This document shows positions 16,394-26,412 of a stretch of 64,000 bases of DNA, piece by piece. The notes under the pieces were generated by a model that saw only the letters and a program-made list of their open reading frames with translations, did not search any database and was not told where the DNA came from. This DNA comes from an uncultured Roseobacter sp. GTDB lineage: Bacteria; Pseudomonadota; Alphaproteobacteria; Rhodobacterales; Rhodobacteraceae. Location: positions 620,001-684,000 of the forward strand of contig NZ_CANLXG010000001.1 in NCBI RefSeq assembly GCF_947495025.1. Reading direction: 5' to 3'. The translations under genes and the position numbers were made by a program. Position 1 is the first letter of the stretch; every line of letters begins with the position of its first letter.

Positions 16394-18319
16394 ATGACAG
16401 ATATTCTTATCCGCCGGACCGGACATGCAGGCCGGATTACCCTGAACAGACCCGACGCGCTGAACGCGATGACCTGGGACATGTGCCGCGCGATAGCTGA
16501 CGCCATGCAGTCCTGGCGCGACGATCCGGAAATCCGGCTGGTCGTCATTGATGCCGCAGGTGACCGCGCCTTCTGTGCCGGTGGGGATATTGCCGAACTT
16601 TATCAGACCGGTCGCGCGGGTGATTTTGCCTATGGCCAGGCGTTCTGGGCCGACGAATACCGCCTGAACGCCGCAATTTTTGCCTGGCCCAAACCTGTGG
16701 TCTCGTTTCTCCAGGGCTTTGTGATGGGCGGCGGTGTCGGGATAGGCTGTCACGGGACGCACCGTATCGCCGGCGACACGACGGCCATCGCAATGCCGGA
16801 ATGCGGGATCGGGCTGATCCCAGATGTGGGTGCCACGCTGATGCTGGCGCTGGCAGACGGCCGGCTGGGTGAATACCTGGGCGTGACAGGCACCCGGATG
16901 TCCGCCGCAGATGCTGTGCATGCCGGTTTTGCGGACCATTACATACCCGAAGATCTTTGGCCCGAACTGATCCGGCAGCTGGAACAGACAGGCGATGTGT
17001 CTGTGATCGAAGCCTCTGCAAAGCCCCTGCCCGCCTCAGCGCTGGCAGCCGGTGCCGACGACATAGACCGCCATTTTGCAGGAGAGTCCCTCACCGATAT
17101 TCTCAACAGCCTGCGCAGCGAAGACAGCGCGTTTGCCCGGGATACTCTGCGCACCATGGAACGGAACAGCCCGCTGTCGATGGCGGTTACGGTTGAGCTG
17201 CTGCACCGGCTTCGCGGACCGTCCATCAGTATCGGCAGAGCGCTGGATCTGGAATACCGGTTCACAGCCCGTTCGATGGAACATGGTGACTTTCTCGAAG
17301 GAATTCGCGCCGCCATCATTGACAAAGACCGCCAACCGAAGTGGCAGTATGCCGGACAGTCCGTTCCGGTCAGCGAGATCAGCAAAATGCTGCGCCCGCT
17401 GGGGGCGGCAGCGCTGAAGCTGGAGGAAACACGCGTGACACAACCAACCGTAGGGTTCATCGGACTGGGAAACATGGGGGCGCCTATGGCTGCCAACCTG
17501 GCCGCCGCAGGATATGCCGTCACCGGCTTTGACACCGCAGGCACAACAGCCGACGGCGTCAAGGTTGCCGGATCAGCACAGGAGGCTGTGACGGGCGCCG
17601 ATGTAATCATCACCATGCTCCCCGATGGCGCTGTCCTGCGCAGTGTTGCCGCCACCGTCCTGCCCCACGCCAGACCAGGCGCCTTGTTTGTCGACTGCTC
17701 AACCGTCGACGTAGAGAGCGCACGCGCTGTAGCAGCAGAGGCCAGTGCGGCGTCCGTGCTGTTTGTCGACGCACCGGTGTCCGGTGGTATTGGCGGGGCC
17801 ACAGGGGGCACGCTGACGTTCATGACAGGTGGCAGCGACGACGCCTTTGAAAAAGCGCGCCCGCTTTTCGACGTGATGGGCCAGAAGGCCGTACACTGTG
17901 GCGCGGCAGGTGCGGGCCAGGCCGCGAAAATCTGCAACAACATGATCCTCGGGGCCACGATGATTGCAACCTGCGAAGCCTTTGCACTGGCGGACAAACT
18001 GGGTCTGGACCGTCAGAAAATGTTTGACGTGGTCAGCACATCGTCGGGTTACAGCTGGAGCATGAACGCCTATTGCCCGGCCCCGGGTGTCGGGCCGCAG
18101 AGCCCGTCTGACAATGACTATACGCCCGGGTTTGCTGCGGAACTGATGCTCAAGGATCTTGGCCTGTCGCAGCAGGCTGCCGCCGCTGTCGACGCCGATA
18201 CGCCCATGGGAGCCGCGGCACTGGAACTCTACCGGCAGTTCGTGGAGGATGAAGGCGGACGCGGCCGGGACTTTTCGGCCATGTTGCCGCGGTTTGCCGC
18301 CCGGAGCCGCGAAAGCTGA
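16394..18319 (+). CDS. 3-hydroxyisobutyryl-CoA hydrolase/3-hydroxyisobutyrate dehydrogenase fusion
   Basis: A 641-residue single reading frame joining two consecutive enzymes of valine catabolism. Residues 1-347 are a crotonase-fold HIBCH: CAGGDIAEL near 61, the oxyanion loop MGGGVGIGCHGTHRI at 111, and Glu136/Asp144 in PECGIGLIPDVGAT. Residues 348-641 are a full-length MmsB-type dehydrogenase: GFIGLGNMGAPMAANL, the substrate motif DAPVSGGIGGATGGTLTFM and the catalytic lysine in GQAAKICNNM. There is no linker. The junction (LKLEETR/VTQPTVGF) contains a strong GGAGGAAA site and an in-frame GTG, so free MmsB may also be made. In most relatives I know of these are two genes. A sequencing indel or lost stop codon at the junction cannot be excluded. 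Confidence 0.88.
   Translation: MTDILIRRTGHAGRITLNRPDALNAMTWDMCRAIADAMQSWRDDPEIRLVVIDAAGDRAFCAGGDIAELYQTGRAGDFAYGQAFWADEYRLNAAIFAWPKPVVSFLQGFVMGGGVGIGCHGTHRIAGDTTAIAMPECGIGLIPDVGATLMLALADGRLGEYLGVTGTRMSAADAVHAGFADHYIPEDLWPELIRQLEQTGDVSVIEASAKPLPASALAAGADDIDRHFAGESLTDILNSLRSEDSAFARDTLRTMERNSPLSMAVTVELLHRLRGPSISIGRALDLEYRFTARSMEHGDFLEGIRAAIIDKDRQPKWQYAGQSVPVSEISKMLRPLGAAALKLEETRVTQPTVGFIGLGNMGAPMAANLAAAGYAVTGFDTAGTTADGVKVAGSAQEAVTGADVIITMLPDGAVLRSVAATVLPHARPGALFVDCSTVDVESARAVAAEASAASVLFVDAPVSGGIGGATGGTLTFMTGGSDDAFEKARPLFDVMGQKAVHCGAAGAGQAAKICNNMILGATMIATCEAFALADKLGLDRQKMFDVVSTSSGYSWSMNAYCPAPGVGPQSPSDNDYTPGFAAELMLKDLGLSQQAAAAVDADTPMGAAALELYRQFVEDEGGRGRDFSAMLPRFAARSRES
17422..17437 (+). promoter_or_regulatory. 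Internal ribosome binding site and GTG start for MmsB within the fusion
   Basis: GGAGGAAA (17422-17429) followed by GTG at 17435 in the frame of the fusion. The product from this GTG would be a 294-residue MmsB of normal length, beginning MTQPTVGFIGLGNMG. The site is better than the ribosome site of the fusion start at 16394. It is either a relic of separate genes or a working second start. Confidence 0.65.
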
Positions 18320-18356
18320 TCCCGGTGTCCCTCACCATCCACCGCAGGGGCGACGC

Positions 18357-19697
18357 ATGAGTGTACCATTCCAGGATTTTGCCGCCGGGCTGACGATCCG
18401 TGATATTCCCGGCGACGCCCTGCGCGTCCTGCGGCGGTCTCTCCTCGATACGATGGGCGTGGCTGCCGTGGGATCCACCACACAGATGTCTCAGATTGCA
18501 CATCGTGGCGCGCGCGCGCTCTTTGGCCCCGGTGATGCCGGTGGCGCACGGGTTCTTATGCAGGGCGACCGGCTCAGCCCGGCTGGTGCGGCGATGGCAG
18601 GTGCCTTTACAGTCGACAGCGTCGATGCCCATGACGGGACCTCGCCCTGTAAAGGCCATGCAGGCTCCGCGGTTTTTCCGGCACTTCTGGCTGCTGCAGA
18701 TGTAAGGAAACCGATGCAGGGTGCTGATTTTGCTGTGCTTCTGGCAGTCGCCTACGAGGTAAGCTATCGCGCCGGACTGGCACAGCACCATATGTGTGCA
18801 GACTACCACACCTCCGGGGCCTGGACAGCCGTTGGCGTCGCTGTTGCCTGCGCACGCGCGCTTGATGCGTCTCCGGAACAGATCCGGCATGCCGCCGGGA
18901 TCGGCGAATACCACGGGCCGCGCAGCCAGATGATGCGCTGTATTGATCACCCAACGATGCTGCGGGACGGTGTCGGCTGGGGCGCCCCGTCGGGCGTGAC
19001 AGCCGCATGGCTGGCCCGCGAGGGCTTCACCGGCGCGCCCGCCCTGACCTGTGAGGACGCACCACAGTTCTGGGATGATCTGGGCGAGGCCTGGCGGCTT
19101 GTTTCAGATACGCACTACAAGCCCTATCCCTGTTGTCGCTGGGCGCACCCCGCCATTGATGCCGCGGCCAGCCTGATGCAGATTCATAATCTGCATCACA
19201 GCAACATCGCCGGCGTTGAAATCCGCACTTTCCACAATGCAACGCGGCTTGCGGGGCACCAGCCTGCCACGCCGGACGAATTTGCCTATTCCATTGCATT
19301 CCCGGTTGCAGCCATGATCGTACGCGGGCAGATCGGACTGCCGGAACTGACCCGTGAAACCCTTGCTGATCCGGAAATTCTGAGGATCAGCAACGCGACA
19401 CAACTTATTGATGATGAACACTTTACCCGGATCAGCGTGGGGAAAAGATGGGCGCAGGTCACGTTTGAGCTCACAAATGGCGACCGCGTATCAGCAGAAC
19501 CCTGCACGCCGCGGGGCGACACTGATCAGCCACTGTCTGATGCAGACATATCCGAAAAGTTCCACCTCTTCTCGGACCCGGTGATCGGCGCAGAACGCGC
19601 AACGGAACTTGAAACGCTCTGTGCCGGGTTTGACAGCCTGGACGCCAGTGACTTTGGCCGCCTGCTGGACCTGTGCCTTTCAGGTCCTGGCAGCTGA
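18357..19697 (+). CDS. MmgE/PrpD family protein
   Basis: A 446-residue protein of the MmgE/PrpD family (2-methylcitrate dehydratase and relatives). Conserved parts are ALRVLRRSLLDTMGVAAVGS, the AHDGTSPCKGHAG region near residue 100 and the KPYPCCRWAHPAIDAA region near 260, with its paired cysteines and histidine. It starts 37 bases after the HIBCH-MmsB fusion in the same direction, so the two are probably one operon. Many members have uncertain substrates; the pathway here is inferred only from the valine/propionyl-CoA context. ATG at 18357 is preceded by CAGGGGCGACGC. Confidence 0.85.
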   Translation: MSVPFQDFAAGLTIRDIPGDALRVLRRSLLDTMGVAAVGSTTQMSQIAHRGARALFGPGDAGGARVLMQGDRLSPAGAAMAGAFTVDSVDAHDGTSPCKGHAGSAVFPALLAAADVRKPMQGADFAVLLAVAYEVSYRAGLAQHHMCADYHTSGAWTAVGVAVACARALDASPEQIRHAAGIGEYHGPRSQMMRCIDHPTMLRDGVGWGAPSGVTAAWLAREGFTGAPALTCEDAPQFWDDLGEAWRLVSDTHYKPYPCCRWAHPAIDAAASLMQIHNLHHSNIAGVEIRTFHNATRLAGHQPATPDEFAYSIAFPVAAMIVRGQIGLPELTRETLADPEILRISNATQLIDDEHFTRISVGKRWAQVTFELTNGDRVSAEPCTPRGDTDQPLSDADISEKFHLFSDPVIGAERATELETLCAGFDSLDASDFGRLLDLCLSGPGS

Positions 19698-19717
19698 CAT
19701 TCCGGAGACAGTACGCG

Positions 19718-22579
19718 TTATTCCGCCGCCACCTGATCGCGCGGCTGCAGCATCGGGCCAAGGTACTTGCCGGTATAACTCTCTGCAACGCCGGCCACTT
19801 CTTCCGGTGTGCCGGTCGCCACGATCGTGCCACCACCGTCGCCGCCTTCGGGGCCGATATCAATGATATAGTCCGCTGTCTTCACCACATCGAGGTTGTG
19901 TTCGATCACAATGACCGAGTTGCCCTGATCAACCAGTTCATGCAGGACTTCCAGCAGCTTGCGTACATCCTCAAAATGCAGTCCCGTCGTGGGTTCATCA
20001 AGGATATAGAGCGTGCGACCGGTCGAGCGTTTGCTGAGCTCTTTCGACAGCTTCACCCGCTGCGCCTCACCGCCTGACAGTGTCGTCGCCTGCTGGCCGA
20101 CCTTGATATAGCCCAGGCCCACACGCATCAGCGCATCCATTTTCTCGCGGATCGACGGCACGGCCTGAAAAAACGCCTGCGCATCCTCAACTGTCATGTC
20201 GAGCACATCCGCGATGCTCTTACCCTTGAATTTGATCTCCAGGGTTTCGCGGTTGTAGCGCTGCCCTTTACAGGTCTCGCACTCTACATACACATCCGGC
20301 AGAAAGTGCATCTCGATTTTGATCACACCATCGCCCTGACAGGCTTCGCACCGCCCGCCCTTGACGTTGAAACTGAAGCGACCCGGCTTGTATCCGCGCG
20401 CTTTGGATTCAGGCAGACCCGCGAACCAGTCACGGATCGGGGTAAAGGCCCCGGTATAGGTCGCCGGGTTTGAGCGCGGCGTTCGGCCGATGGGACGCTG
20501 GTCAATGTCGATCACCTTGTCCAGATGCTCGAGCCCCTTGATGGTCTCACAGGGTGCGGGCGTCTGACGTGCGCCATTGAGGCGCATGGAAGCCGTTTTG
20601 AACAGGGTTTCAATGGTCAGTGTGGACTTCCCGCCGCCCGAGACCCCGGTGACACAGACGAACTGACCCAGCGGATAATCAACGGTGACGTTTTTCAGGT
20701 TGTTGCCCGTGGCTTTGACAACCTGCAGCTTCTTTTTGTTGCGTTTGCGCCGCTCGGCGGGAACAGCAATTTCGCGGGTCCCGGTCAGGTACTGGCCGGT
20801 AATCGATTTTTCGTCTGCGGCAATCACTGCGGGCGGTCCGTGACTGACCACCTGCCCGCCATGAACACCTGCACCCGGACCGATGTCAAAAACATAGTCC
20901 GCCTCGCGGATCGCTTCTTCGTCGTGCTCGACAACGATGACCGTATTGCCCTGATCACGCAGGTTTTTCAGCGTCAGCAGCAGACGGTCATTGTCGCGCT
21001 GGTGCAAGCCGATAGAAGGTTCATCCAGAACATAGAGCACTCCGGTGAGGCCGGAGCCGATCTGGCTCGCCAGACGGATACGCTGGCTTTCGCCCCCTGA
21101 CAGGGTTCCGGCGTTGCGGCTGAGTGTCAGATACTCAAGGCCCACGTTATTCAGAAACCCGAGACGTTCGCGGATTTCCTTGAGGATCGCGCGGGCAATT
21201 TCGTTTTTCTGGTGGGTCAGGTGCTCCGGCACCGTTTCGCACCAGTCAAAGGCCTCGCGGATAGACATCTGAACGACTTCGCCGACGTGCAGGCCGGCAA
21301 TCTTCACCGCCAGAGCCTCCTCGCGCAGACGATAGCCACCACAGGTACCGCAGGAGCGGTTGTTCTGGTAACGCTCAAACTCTTCGCGGATCCAGTTACT
21401 GTCCGTCTCACGGTACCGGCGTTCCATATTCGGGATGACGCCCTCAAACACCCGCGTCACCTGGTAAACGCGCCCCCCCTCGTCGTAGCGAAACGCGATC
21501 TCTTCCTTGCCGGAACCATAGAGAAACACCTGTTTCACCTTGTCAGGCAGGTCTTTCCATTTAGTGGACTGTTTAAAACCGTAGTGTTTCGCCAGCGCCT
21601 CAATCGTTTGCAGGAAATACGGGCTTTTGCCTTTGCGCCAGGGCGCCAGGGCGCCGTCCGCGATCTTGAGGTTCTGATCCGGCACCACAAGCCGTTCGTC
21701 AAAAAAGAGCTCGACGCCGAGACCGTCGCACTCCGGACAGGCACCAAAGGGGGCGTTGAACGAAAACAGGCGCGGCTCGATTTCGGGGATCGTAAAACCG
21801 CTGACCGGGCAGGCAAATTTTTCGCTGAAGGTCGTGCGCTCGGGGTCGCCCTCAGACGGCGCGGTCTCCAGGATCGAAATCCCGTCTGCCAGATCAAGCG
21901 CCGTGCGCAGGCTGTCAGCCAGCCGCGTTTCCAGCCCTTCGCGGATCACGATGCGGTCAACAACCACGTCGATGTCATGGCGAAATTTTTTGTCCAGCGT
22001 CGGCGGCTCATCCAGTTCGTAAAACGCGCCATCCACTTTGACGCGCTGGAAACCCTGCTTGCGCAGTTCCAGAAATTCCTTGCGGTACTCGCCTTTGCGG
22101 TCGCGGATGATCGGCGCCAGCAGATAGGCCCTTGTGCCCTCTTCCATGGCCATGATCCGGTCGACCATGTCCTGAACCTGCTGGGCCTCGATCGGCTTTC
22201 CGGTCGCGGGCGAAAACGGCGTGCCCACACGCGCAAAAAGCAGGCGCATGTAGTCATAAATCTCGGTCACTGTACCGACTGTGGAGCGTGGATTCTTGGA
22301 TGTCGTCTTTTGCTCGATCGAGATCGCCGGGCTGAGACCGGAAATATGATCAACATCCGGTTTCTGCATCATGTCGAGGAACTGACGCGCATAGGCGGAC
22401 AGCGATTCCACGTAGCGGCGCTGCCCTTCGGCATAGATGGTATCAAAAGCCAGCGACGATTTTCCTGAGCCGGAAAGTCCTGTAATCACAACAAGCTGAT
22501 CACGCGGAATATCCACGTCGATGCTTTTGAGATTATGCTCACGCGCGCCGCGTACTTCGATGTTTTTCAGCTCTGCCAT
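19718..22579 (-). CDS. uvrA: Excinuclease ABC subunit A
   Basis: A 953-residue DNA damage recognition ATPase of nucleotide excision repair. It has two ABC ATPase modules: Walker [10 protein letters not shown] near residue 34 and [10 protein letters not shown] near 650. ABC signature motifs are [12 protein letters not shown] and [11 protein letters not shown]. Zinc-binding pairs include [14 protein letters not shown] and CEACQGDG...CETCKG. The ATG at 22579 ([20 protein letters not shown]) with GGGGGTGA upstream is preferred over a TTG four codons earlier. A LexA-type box lies 66 bases upstream, so the gene is probably SOS-induced. Confidence 0.98.
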   Translation of the reverse strand: MAELKNIEVRGAREHNLKSIDVDIPRDQLVVITGLSGSGKSSLAFDTIYAEGQRRYVESLSAYARQFLDMMQKPDVDHISGLSPAISIEQKTTSKNPRSTVGTVTEIYDYMRLLFARVGTPFSPATGKPIEAQQVQDMVDRIMAMEEGTRAYLLAPIIRDRKGEYRKEFLELRKQGFQRVKVDGAFYELDEPPTLDKKFRHDIDVVVDRIVIREGLETRLADSLRTALDLADGISILETAPSEGDPERTTFSEKFACPVSGFTIPEIEPRLFSFNAPFGACPECDGLGVELFFDERLVVPDQNLKIADGALAPWRKGKSPYFLQTIEALAKHYGFKQSTKWKDLPDKVKQVFLYGSGKEEIAFRYDEGGRVYQVTRVFEGVIPNMERRYRETDSNWIREEFERYQNNRSCGTCGGYRLREEALAVKIAGLHVGEVVQMSIREAFDWCETVPEHLTHQKNEIARAILKEIRERLGFLNNVGLEYLTLSRNAGTLSGGESQRIRLASQIGSGLTGVLYVLDEPSIGLHQRDNDRLLLTLKNLRDQGNTVIVVEHDEEAIREADYVFDIGPGAGVHGGQVVSHGPPAVIAADEKSITGQYLTGTREIAVPAERRKRNKKKLQVVKATGNNLKNVTVDYPLGQFVCVTGVSGGGKSTLTIETLFKTASMRLNGARQTPAPCETIKGLEHLDKVIDIDQRPIGRTPRSNPATYTGAFTPIRDWFAGLPESKARGYKPGRFSFNVKGGRCEACQGDGVIKIEMHFLPDVYVECETCKGQRYNRETLEIKFKGKSIADVLDMTVEDAQAFFQAVPSIREKMDALMRVGLGYIKVGQQATTLSGGEAQRVKLSKELSKRSTGRTLYILDEPTTGLHFEDVRKLLEVLHELVDQGNSVIVIEHNLDVVKTADYIIDIGPEGGDGGGTIVATGTPEEVAGVAESYTGKYLGPMLQPRDQVAAE

Positions 22580-22644
22580 TTTCACCCCCAAGGTGCACCA
22601 CCCTCACATAGGTGGATTGTCTCCGATAGCCAATCAGAAAATGA

Positions 22645-22659
22645 GAACATACAGAGAAC
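22645..22659 (-). promoter_or_regulatory. LexA (SOS) box of uvrA
   Basis: Reading toward uvrA the site is GTTC-N7-GTTC, the alphaproteobacterial LexA consensus, 66 bases before the start codon. Both half-sites are perfect and the spacing is exact. uvrA is an established SOS gene in this class. Confidence 0.8.
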
Positions 22660-22771
22660 AATATTCGTCCCGATGCAAATCCTTTCTGTACAGTTCCTGC
22701 AAACTCCTGTCCGGGGGGTGGTGCGATCGGCCTGAAGGACGGGGACCTGCATGCGCCAACGGACTGCGGTG

Positions 22772-23929
22772 TCAGCGGCGCCTGCGGCGTGCGGACAGCC
22801 AGAGGTGCACACCTCCGCCCACCACAAAAGCCGCCCCCGCCAGCAGGGGCAGCCCGGAATACCCGACGGCGGCGGTGGTTATGGCCATAACAGGCGTACC
22901 AAGGGTGTTTCCGACGTTGCCCATCTGAGCCATAGCCCCATTCGCCTGCGCCTGAGCGGCCGGGGTCTCATTGAGCTGCGGAACGGCTGCAAAGCTCGCG
23001 CCCTGGATCAGGCCCATCGAGGCAGCAAGAGCAATGCATGCCATAGCCCCACCCGGATCAGCCCAGAGCCAGACCATGCAAAGAGCACTGCCAGCAAATC
23101 CGGCCACTGCAACACCAACGGCAGGCATCACACGCAACAAAAGCACACCTGCTGTCATCGACGATCCGATGCTCGCCAGCGGCATCGCCCCCATGACAAA
23201 AGCGCGGATGTCCTGCGAAATGTAAGGAGGCAGGACCGTCAGCACAGAGACAAAACAAAACGTATAAAAAAGCCACCCGAGGCCGGGAGCTGACACTCTG
23301 GGGGACGCATAGATCACCAGATGTTCACGCAGCAGACCCGGCAACGAGAAAGGCCGCGGTTTTGTGTCGAGGTCAAGCGACCTGAGCCGCAGGCCAAGAT
23401 ACAGGGCAAACCCGGCCATATACAGCGCGTGGGCCACCAGCAGCGCGGGCAGCCCCCCGACAGCCACAAGCGGCAGGCCGACCCATGCCAGAACGGTAAA
23501 GGCCACGCCGAAAAAGGTACCCCACAGCGTCAGCGCAAGCCCCCTGTCCGCGGGTGCACAGAGTTGCGCAATCAGGGTTGGTGCAGCAACAACGAGCGCC
23601 AGGTGCGACAACCCTTCGAGCGCACGGCTGGCCAGCATCCATGGCAACGACGGCAGAAACGCCTGGAACGCCGAGATGCCTGCGCCGACCCAGAGACCCC
23701 AGAGCAGTGCGCGCCTGTACCGGACACGCGCCACCAGCAGGCCTGCGGCAACACCACAGAAAATACCCAGGATGCCAACGGCTGATACGATCAGGCCAAG
23801 TGCGTTGCCGGCATCCGGATAATGGGCTGGCAGCTGATCAAAAGTCGCACTGAATTTGCCGTACTGGGCCGCCGCACCGAGGCCTGCACCCCACAACGCC
23901 AGAACAAGTCCCCAGGGTGTCTTCTGCAT
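22772..23929 (-). CDS. Major facilitator superfamily transporter
   Basis: A 385-residue MFS permease with about twelve hydrophobic segments and the loop 2-3 region GLLVARVRYRRALLWGLWVG. The ATG at 23929 (MQKTPWGLVLALWGAGLGAA) starts directly at the first membrane helix and is preferred over a longer frame with an unlikely soluble N-terminus. The substrate is unknown. It ends in an arginine-rich tail (SARRRRR). It is divergent from the VPLPA-CTERM gene at 24176. Confidence 0.85.
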   Translation of the reverse strand: MQKTPWGLVLALWGAGLGAAAQYGKFSATFDQLPAHYPDAGNALGLIVSAVGILGIFCGVAAGLLVARVRYRRALLWGLWVGAGISAFQAFLPSLPWMLASRALEGLSHLALVVAAPTLIAQLCAPADRGLALTLWGTFFGVAFTVLAWVGLPLVAVGGLPALLVAHALYMAGFALYLGLRLRSLDLDTKPRPFSLPGLLREHLVIYASPRVSAPGLGWLFYTFCFVSVLTVLPPYISQDIRAFVMGAMPLASIGSSMTAGVLLLRVMPAVGVAVAGFAGSALCMVWLWADPGGAMACIALAASMGLIQGASFAAVPQLNETPAAQAQANGAMAQMGNVGNTLGTPVMAITTAAVGYSGLPLLAGAAFVVGGGVHLWLSARRRRR

Positions 23930-24175
23930 CCGGTCTCTCCCTGCCCCGGTTGATGTCAGAAGCCACCCGCAGTGGCAATTGGCATCCGGCCCTGAAAGAG
24001 ACCGCGACGAGCGCACGTCAGGCAAGTCGTTCCACCCAAAGATGAAAAATTCACTAAAATCTTCGGAAATCTTTTCAAGGTGCTGAATGTCTGATAGCCA
24101 GCGCTGACATCAGGGTAATTGGTTCCGGCGATCACAGAATATTTGTGCAGCCGCCGGGTCGTAAGGAGTAACGGA

Positions 24176-24814
24176 ATGACAACGAAATCCCTCTTTTTTG
24201 GCGCGCTTACAGCATCCATGCTGCTCGGCGGTACTGCGGGTGCAGCAGTTGTGGGCATCGATTCGGACTGTGGCGGCACAGGCAGTGAACTGACGCAGGC
24301 CGGCACAATCACCTGCAGCGGCGCCGCTGACCGCCTCGACACCGGCAACATTGAAGTCTTTGAGAACGGCATCGGCTCGGGCGACAACGATTTCTTCTCG
24401 CTGGGCCTGAACGGTTCGCTCGTGCTGGAATTTGACCCGGTCATCACCGGCGCTGCCACAGTGATCGAGATCACCAATGGTGGCGGATCGTCTTCCCACA
24501 AGGAAGCGGTTCGTATCTTTGGATCGAATGACGGTATCAACTTTGATATCCTGGGCACCGCTGACAACCAGGGCGGCATCGACGATGGCACACGCGGCAC
24601 CACTTCGACAGTGTCTTTCGCGGGAACCTACTCGTTCCTTGGTTTCGTCGACATCTCGAAATCGACTTTTGCAGGCACCGCGTCTTCCGATGGCTTTGAC
24701 ATCGACGCAATTGTCGTGACTTCGGTATCTGCTGTGCCACTGCCAGCCTCCGCTCTGCTGCTGCTGGGCGGCGTTGCAGGCCTGGGTGCGATGCGGTCAC
24801 GCCGCAAAAGCTGA
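24176..24814 (+). CDS. VPLPA-CTERM surface protein (second)
   Basis: A 212-residue exported protein. The signal peptide covers about residues 1-23 (MTTKSLFFGALTASMLLGGT). The mature domain is beta-rich with two cysteines (DSDCGGTG, ITCSGA) and looks like a discoidin/jelly-roll type fold by eye (VIEITNGG...VRIFGSNDGINFDILG). The C-terminal sorting tail is VPLPASALLLLGGVAGLGAM then RSRRKS, from about residue 187. ATG at 24176 has TAAGGAG upstream. A terminator follows. Apart from the tail it does not resemble the first VPLPA protein. Confidence 0.85.
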   Translation: MTTKSLFFGALTASMLLGGTAGAAVVGIDSDCGGTGSELTQAGTITCSGAADRLDTGNIEVFENGIGSGDNDFFSLGLNGSLVLEFDPVITGAATVIEITNGGGSSSHKEAVRIFGSNDGINFDILGTADNQGGIDDGTRGTTSTVSFAGTYSFLGFVDISKSTFAGTASSDGFDIDAIVVTSVSAVPLPASALLLLGGVAGLGAMRSRRKS

Positions 24815-24836
24815 TCCCCTTTCAGCTGGCTGGAAC

Positions 24837-24870
24837 AAAAAAAGCGGAGCTCCGGCTCCGCTTTTTCTTT
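24837..24870. terminator. Bidirectional terminator between VPLPA gene and lpdA
   Basis: AAAGCGGAGC and GCTCCGCTTT form a perfect stem around TCCG. It is flanked by an A-run on the left and T-run on the right, so it can stop transcription from both convergent genes. Confidence 0.82.
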
Positions 24871-24892
24871 GTCCCGTACCTTTCTGGCCGGA

Positions 24893-26287
24893 TCACATAT
24901 GGATCACGCGGTCATAGGCATCCAGCACACTCTCATGCATCATTTCTGACAGCGTCGGGTGCGGGAAGACTGTGTTCATCAGATCTTCTTCGGTGGTCTC
25001 CAGCTGGCGGCCGACCACATACCCCTGAATAAGTTCCGTGACTTCTGCGCCAACCATATGCGCGCCAAGCAGCTCACCGGTTTTCGCATCAAAAATCGTC
25101 TTGATCATGCCCTCGGGTTCGCCCAGGGCAATGGCCTTGCCGTTCCCGATGAAGGGAAAGCGCCCGACCTTGATATCGTATCCCAGTTCCTTGGCTTTCG
25201 CCTCGGTATAACCCACACTTGCAACCTGCGGATGGCAGTAGGTACAGCCTGCAATCGTCTCGGGTTTGACCGGATGCGCATGTTTTCCTGCGATCAGGTC
25301 AGCAACCATGACACCTTCGTGCGACGCTTTATGTGCCAGCCATGGGGCACCAGCGATGTCACCGATAGCATAAAGCCCGTCGACACCCGTCCGGCAGAAT
25401 TCATCCGTGACAACATGCGTGCGGTCAATCTTGACGCCCAGCTCTTCGAGACCCAGGCCTTCTGTGTTGCCAACGATGCCCACAGCAGAGATGACGGTGT
25501 CAAACTCGTGTTTTTCGACCTTACCACCCACTTCGATGTGCGCGGTCACTTTGCCCTTTGCCCGGTCAAGTTGTTTGACCATCGCCTTCTGCATGATCTT
25601 CATGCCCTGCTTTTCAAACGCTTTTTTCGCGAACGCAGAGATTTCAGCGTCTTCGACAGGCAGCACGCGGTCCATGACCTCGACGACGGTCGTGTCTGCG
25701 CCCAGCGTGTTGTAGAAGCTCGCAAATTCGATGCCAATCGCGCCCGAGCCGATGACCAGGAGCTTTTTCGGCATGTGTTTGGGTTGCAGCGCGTGTTTGT
25801 ATGTCCAGACCAGATCACCGTCGGCCTCCAGACCCGGGAGGGTCCGGGCGCGTGCGCCTGTCGCAACAACGATATTTTTCGCAGTCAGCTCTTCTGTACC
25901 CTTGTCGCCCTTGACCGAAACCTTGCCCTTTGCCGGGATGGTGGCCTCGCCCATAAAGACCGTCACCTTGTTCTTTTTCATCAGGTGGCCGATGCCACCG
26001 GACAGCTGGCCCGCAACCTTGCGCGAGCGTTTCACAACAGCGTCCAGATCGTAATCGATATTGTCTGCCTTCAGACCAAACTCTTTGGCCCGGTGCATCA
26101 GATGGAAAACCTCTGAAGACCGCAGCATTGCCTTGGTTGGAATACAGCCCCAGTTGAGACAGATACCGCCCAGATGCTCACGCTCGACGATGGCGACAGA
26201 CATGCCCAGCTGGGCGCCGCGGATTGCCGCAACATAGCCACCGGGCCCTGCGCCTATCACGATCAGATCAAAGGATTTCGCCGCCAT
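24893..26287 (-). CDS. lpdA: Dihydrolipoyl dehydrogenase (E3)
   Basis: A 464-residue flavoprotein that reoxidises the lipoyl groups of 2-oxoacid dehydrogenase complexes with NAD. It has the FAD motif IGAGPGGYVAAIRGAQLG, redox disulfide Cys43/Cys48 (GGICLNWGCIPTKAM), NAD motif GSGAIGIEFA and the C-terminal HPHPTLSEMMHE with the active His-Glu pair. Start is ATG at 26287. Unlike pdhABC it is not in the pdh operon, 14 kb away. However, a perfect palindrome 30 bases upstream matches that of pdhA, suggesting co-regulation. Confidence 0.96.
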   Translation of the reverse strand: MAAKSFDLIVIGAGPGGYVAAIRGAQLGMSVAIVEREHLGGICLNWGCIPTKAMLRSSEVFHLMHRAKEFGLKADNIDYDLDAVVKRSRKVAGQLSGGIGHLMKKNKVTVFMGEATIPAKGKVSVKGDKGTEELTAKNIVVATGARARTLPGLEADGDLVWTYKHALQPKHMPKKLLVIGSGAIGIEFASFYNTLGADTTVVEVMDRVLPVEDAEISAFAKKAFEKQGMKIMQKAMVKQLDRAKGKVTAHIEVGGKVEKHEFDTVISAVGIVGNTEGLGLEELGVKIDRTHVVTDEFCRTGVDGLYAIGDIAGAPWLAHKASHEGVMVADLIAGKHAHPVKPETIAGCTYCHPQVASVGYTEAKAKELGYDIKVGRFPFIGNGKAIALGEPEGMIKTIFDAKTGELLGAHMVGAEVTELIQGYVVGRQLETTEEDLMNTVFPHPTLSEMMHESVLDAYDRVIHM

Positions 26288-26316
26288 GAGATGTCCTCGC
26301 ACGTTGAGTGTCAGAA

Positions 26317-26340
26317 ATATAGTTTACCATTAAACTATAT
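26317..26340. promoter_or_regulatory. Palindromic operator upstream of lpdA
   Basis: A perfect 10-bp inverted repeat with arms ATATAGTTTA and TAAACTATAT around CCAT. It ends 29 bases before the lpdA start codon, so it should overlap the promoter or transcript start. Its inner part ATAGTTTA-N4-TAAACTAT is identical to the palindrome before pdhA at 40393-40418. Regulator unknown. Confidence 0.82.
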
Positions 26341-26412
26341 CCGAAGACGCTTCAACACGAAGGGGGCCGCGACATATGCGCACCCTCTCTGCCGGCGCTG
26401 ACAATCCGCCTG

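Noticed and set aside
21212..22468. A 418-codon open frame antisense to uvrA
   Set aside because: It lies wholly inside uvrA, with no ribosome site and no protein-like motifs.
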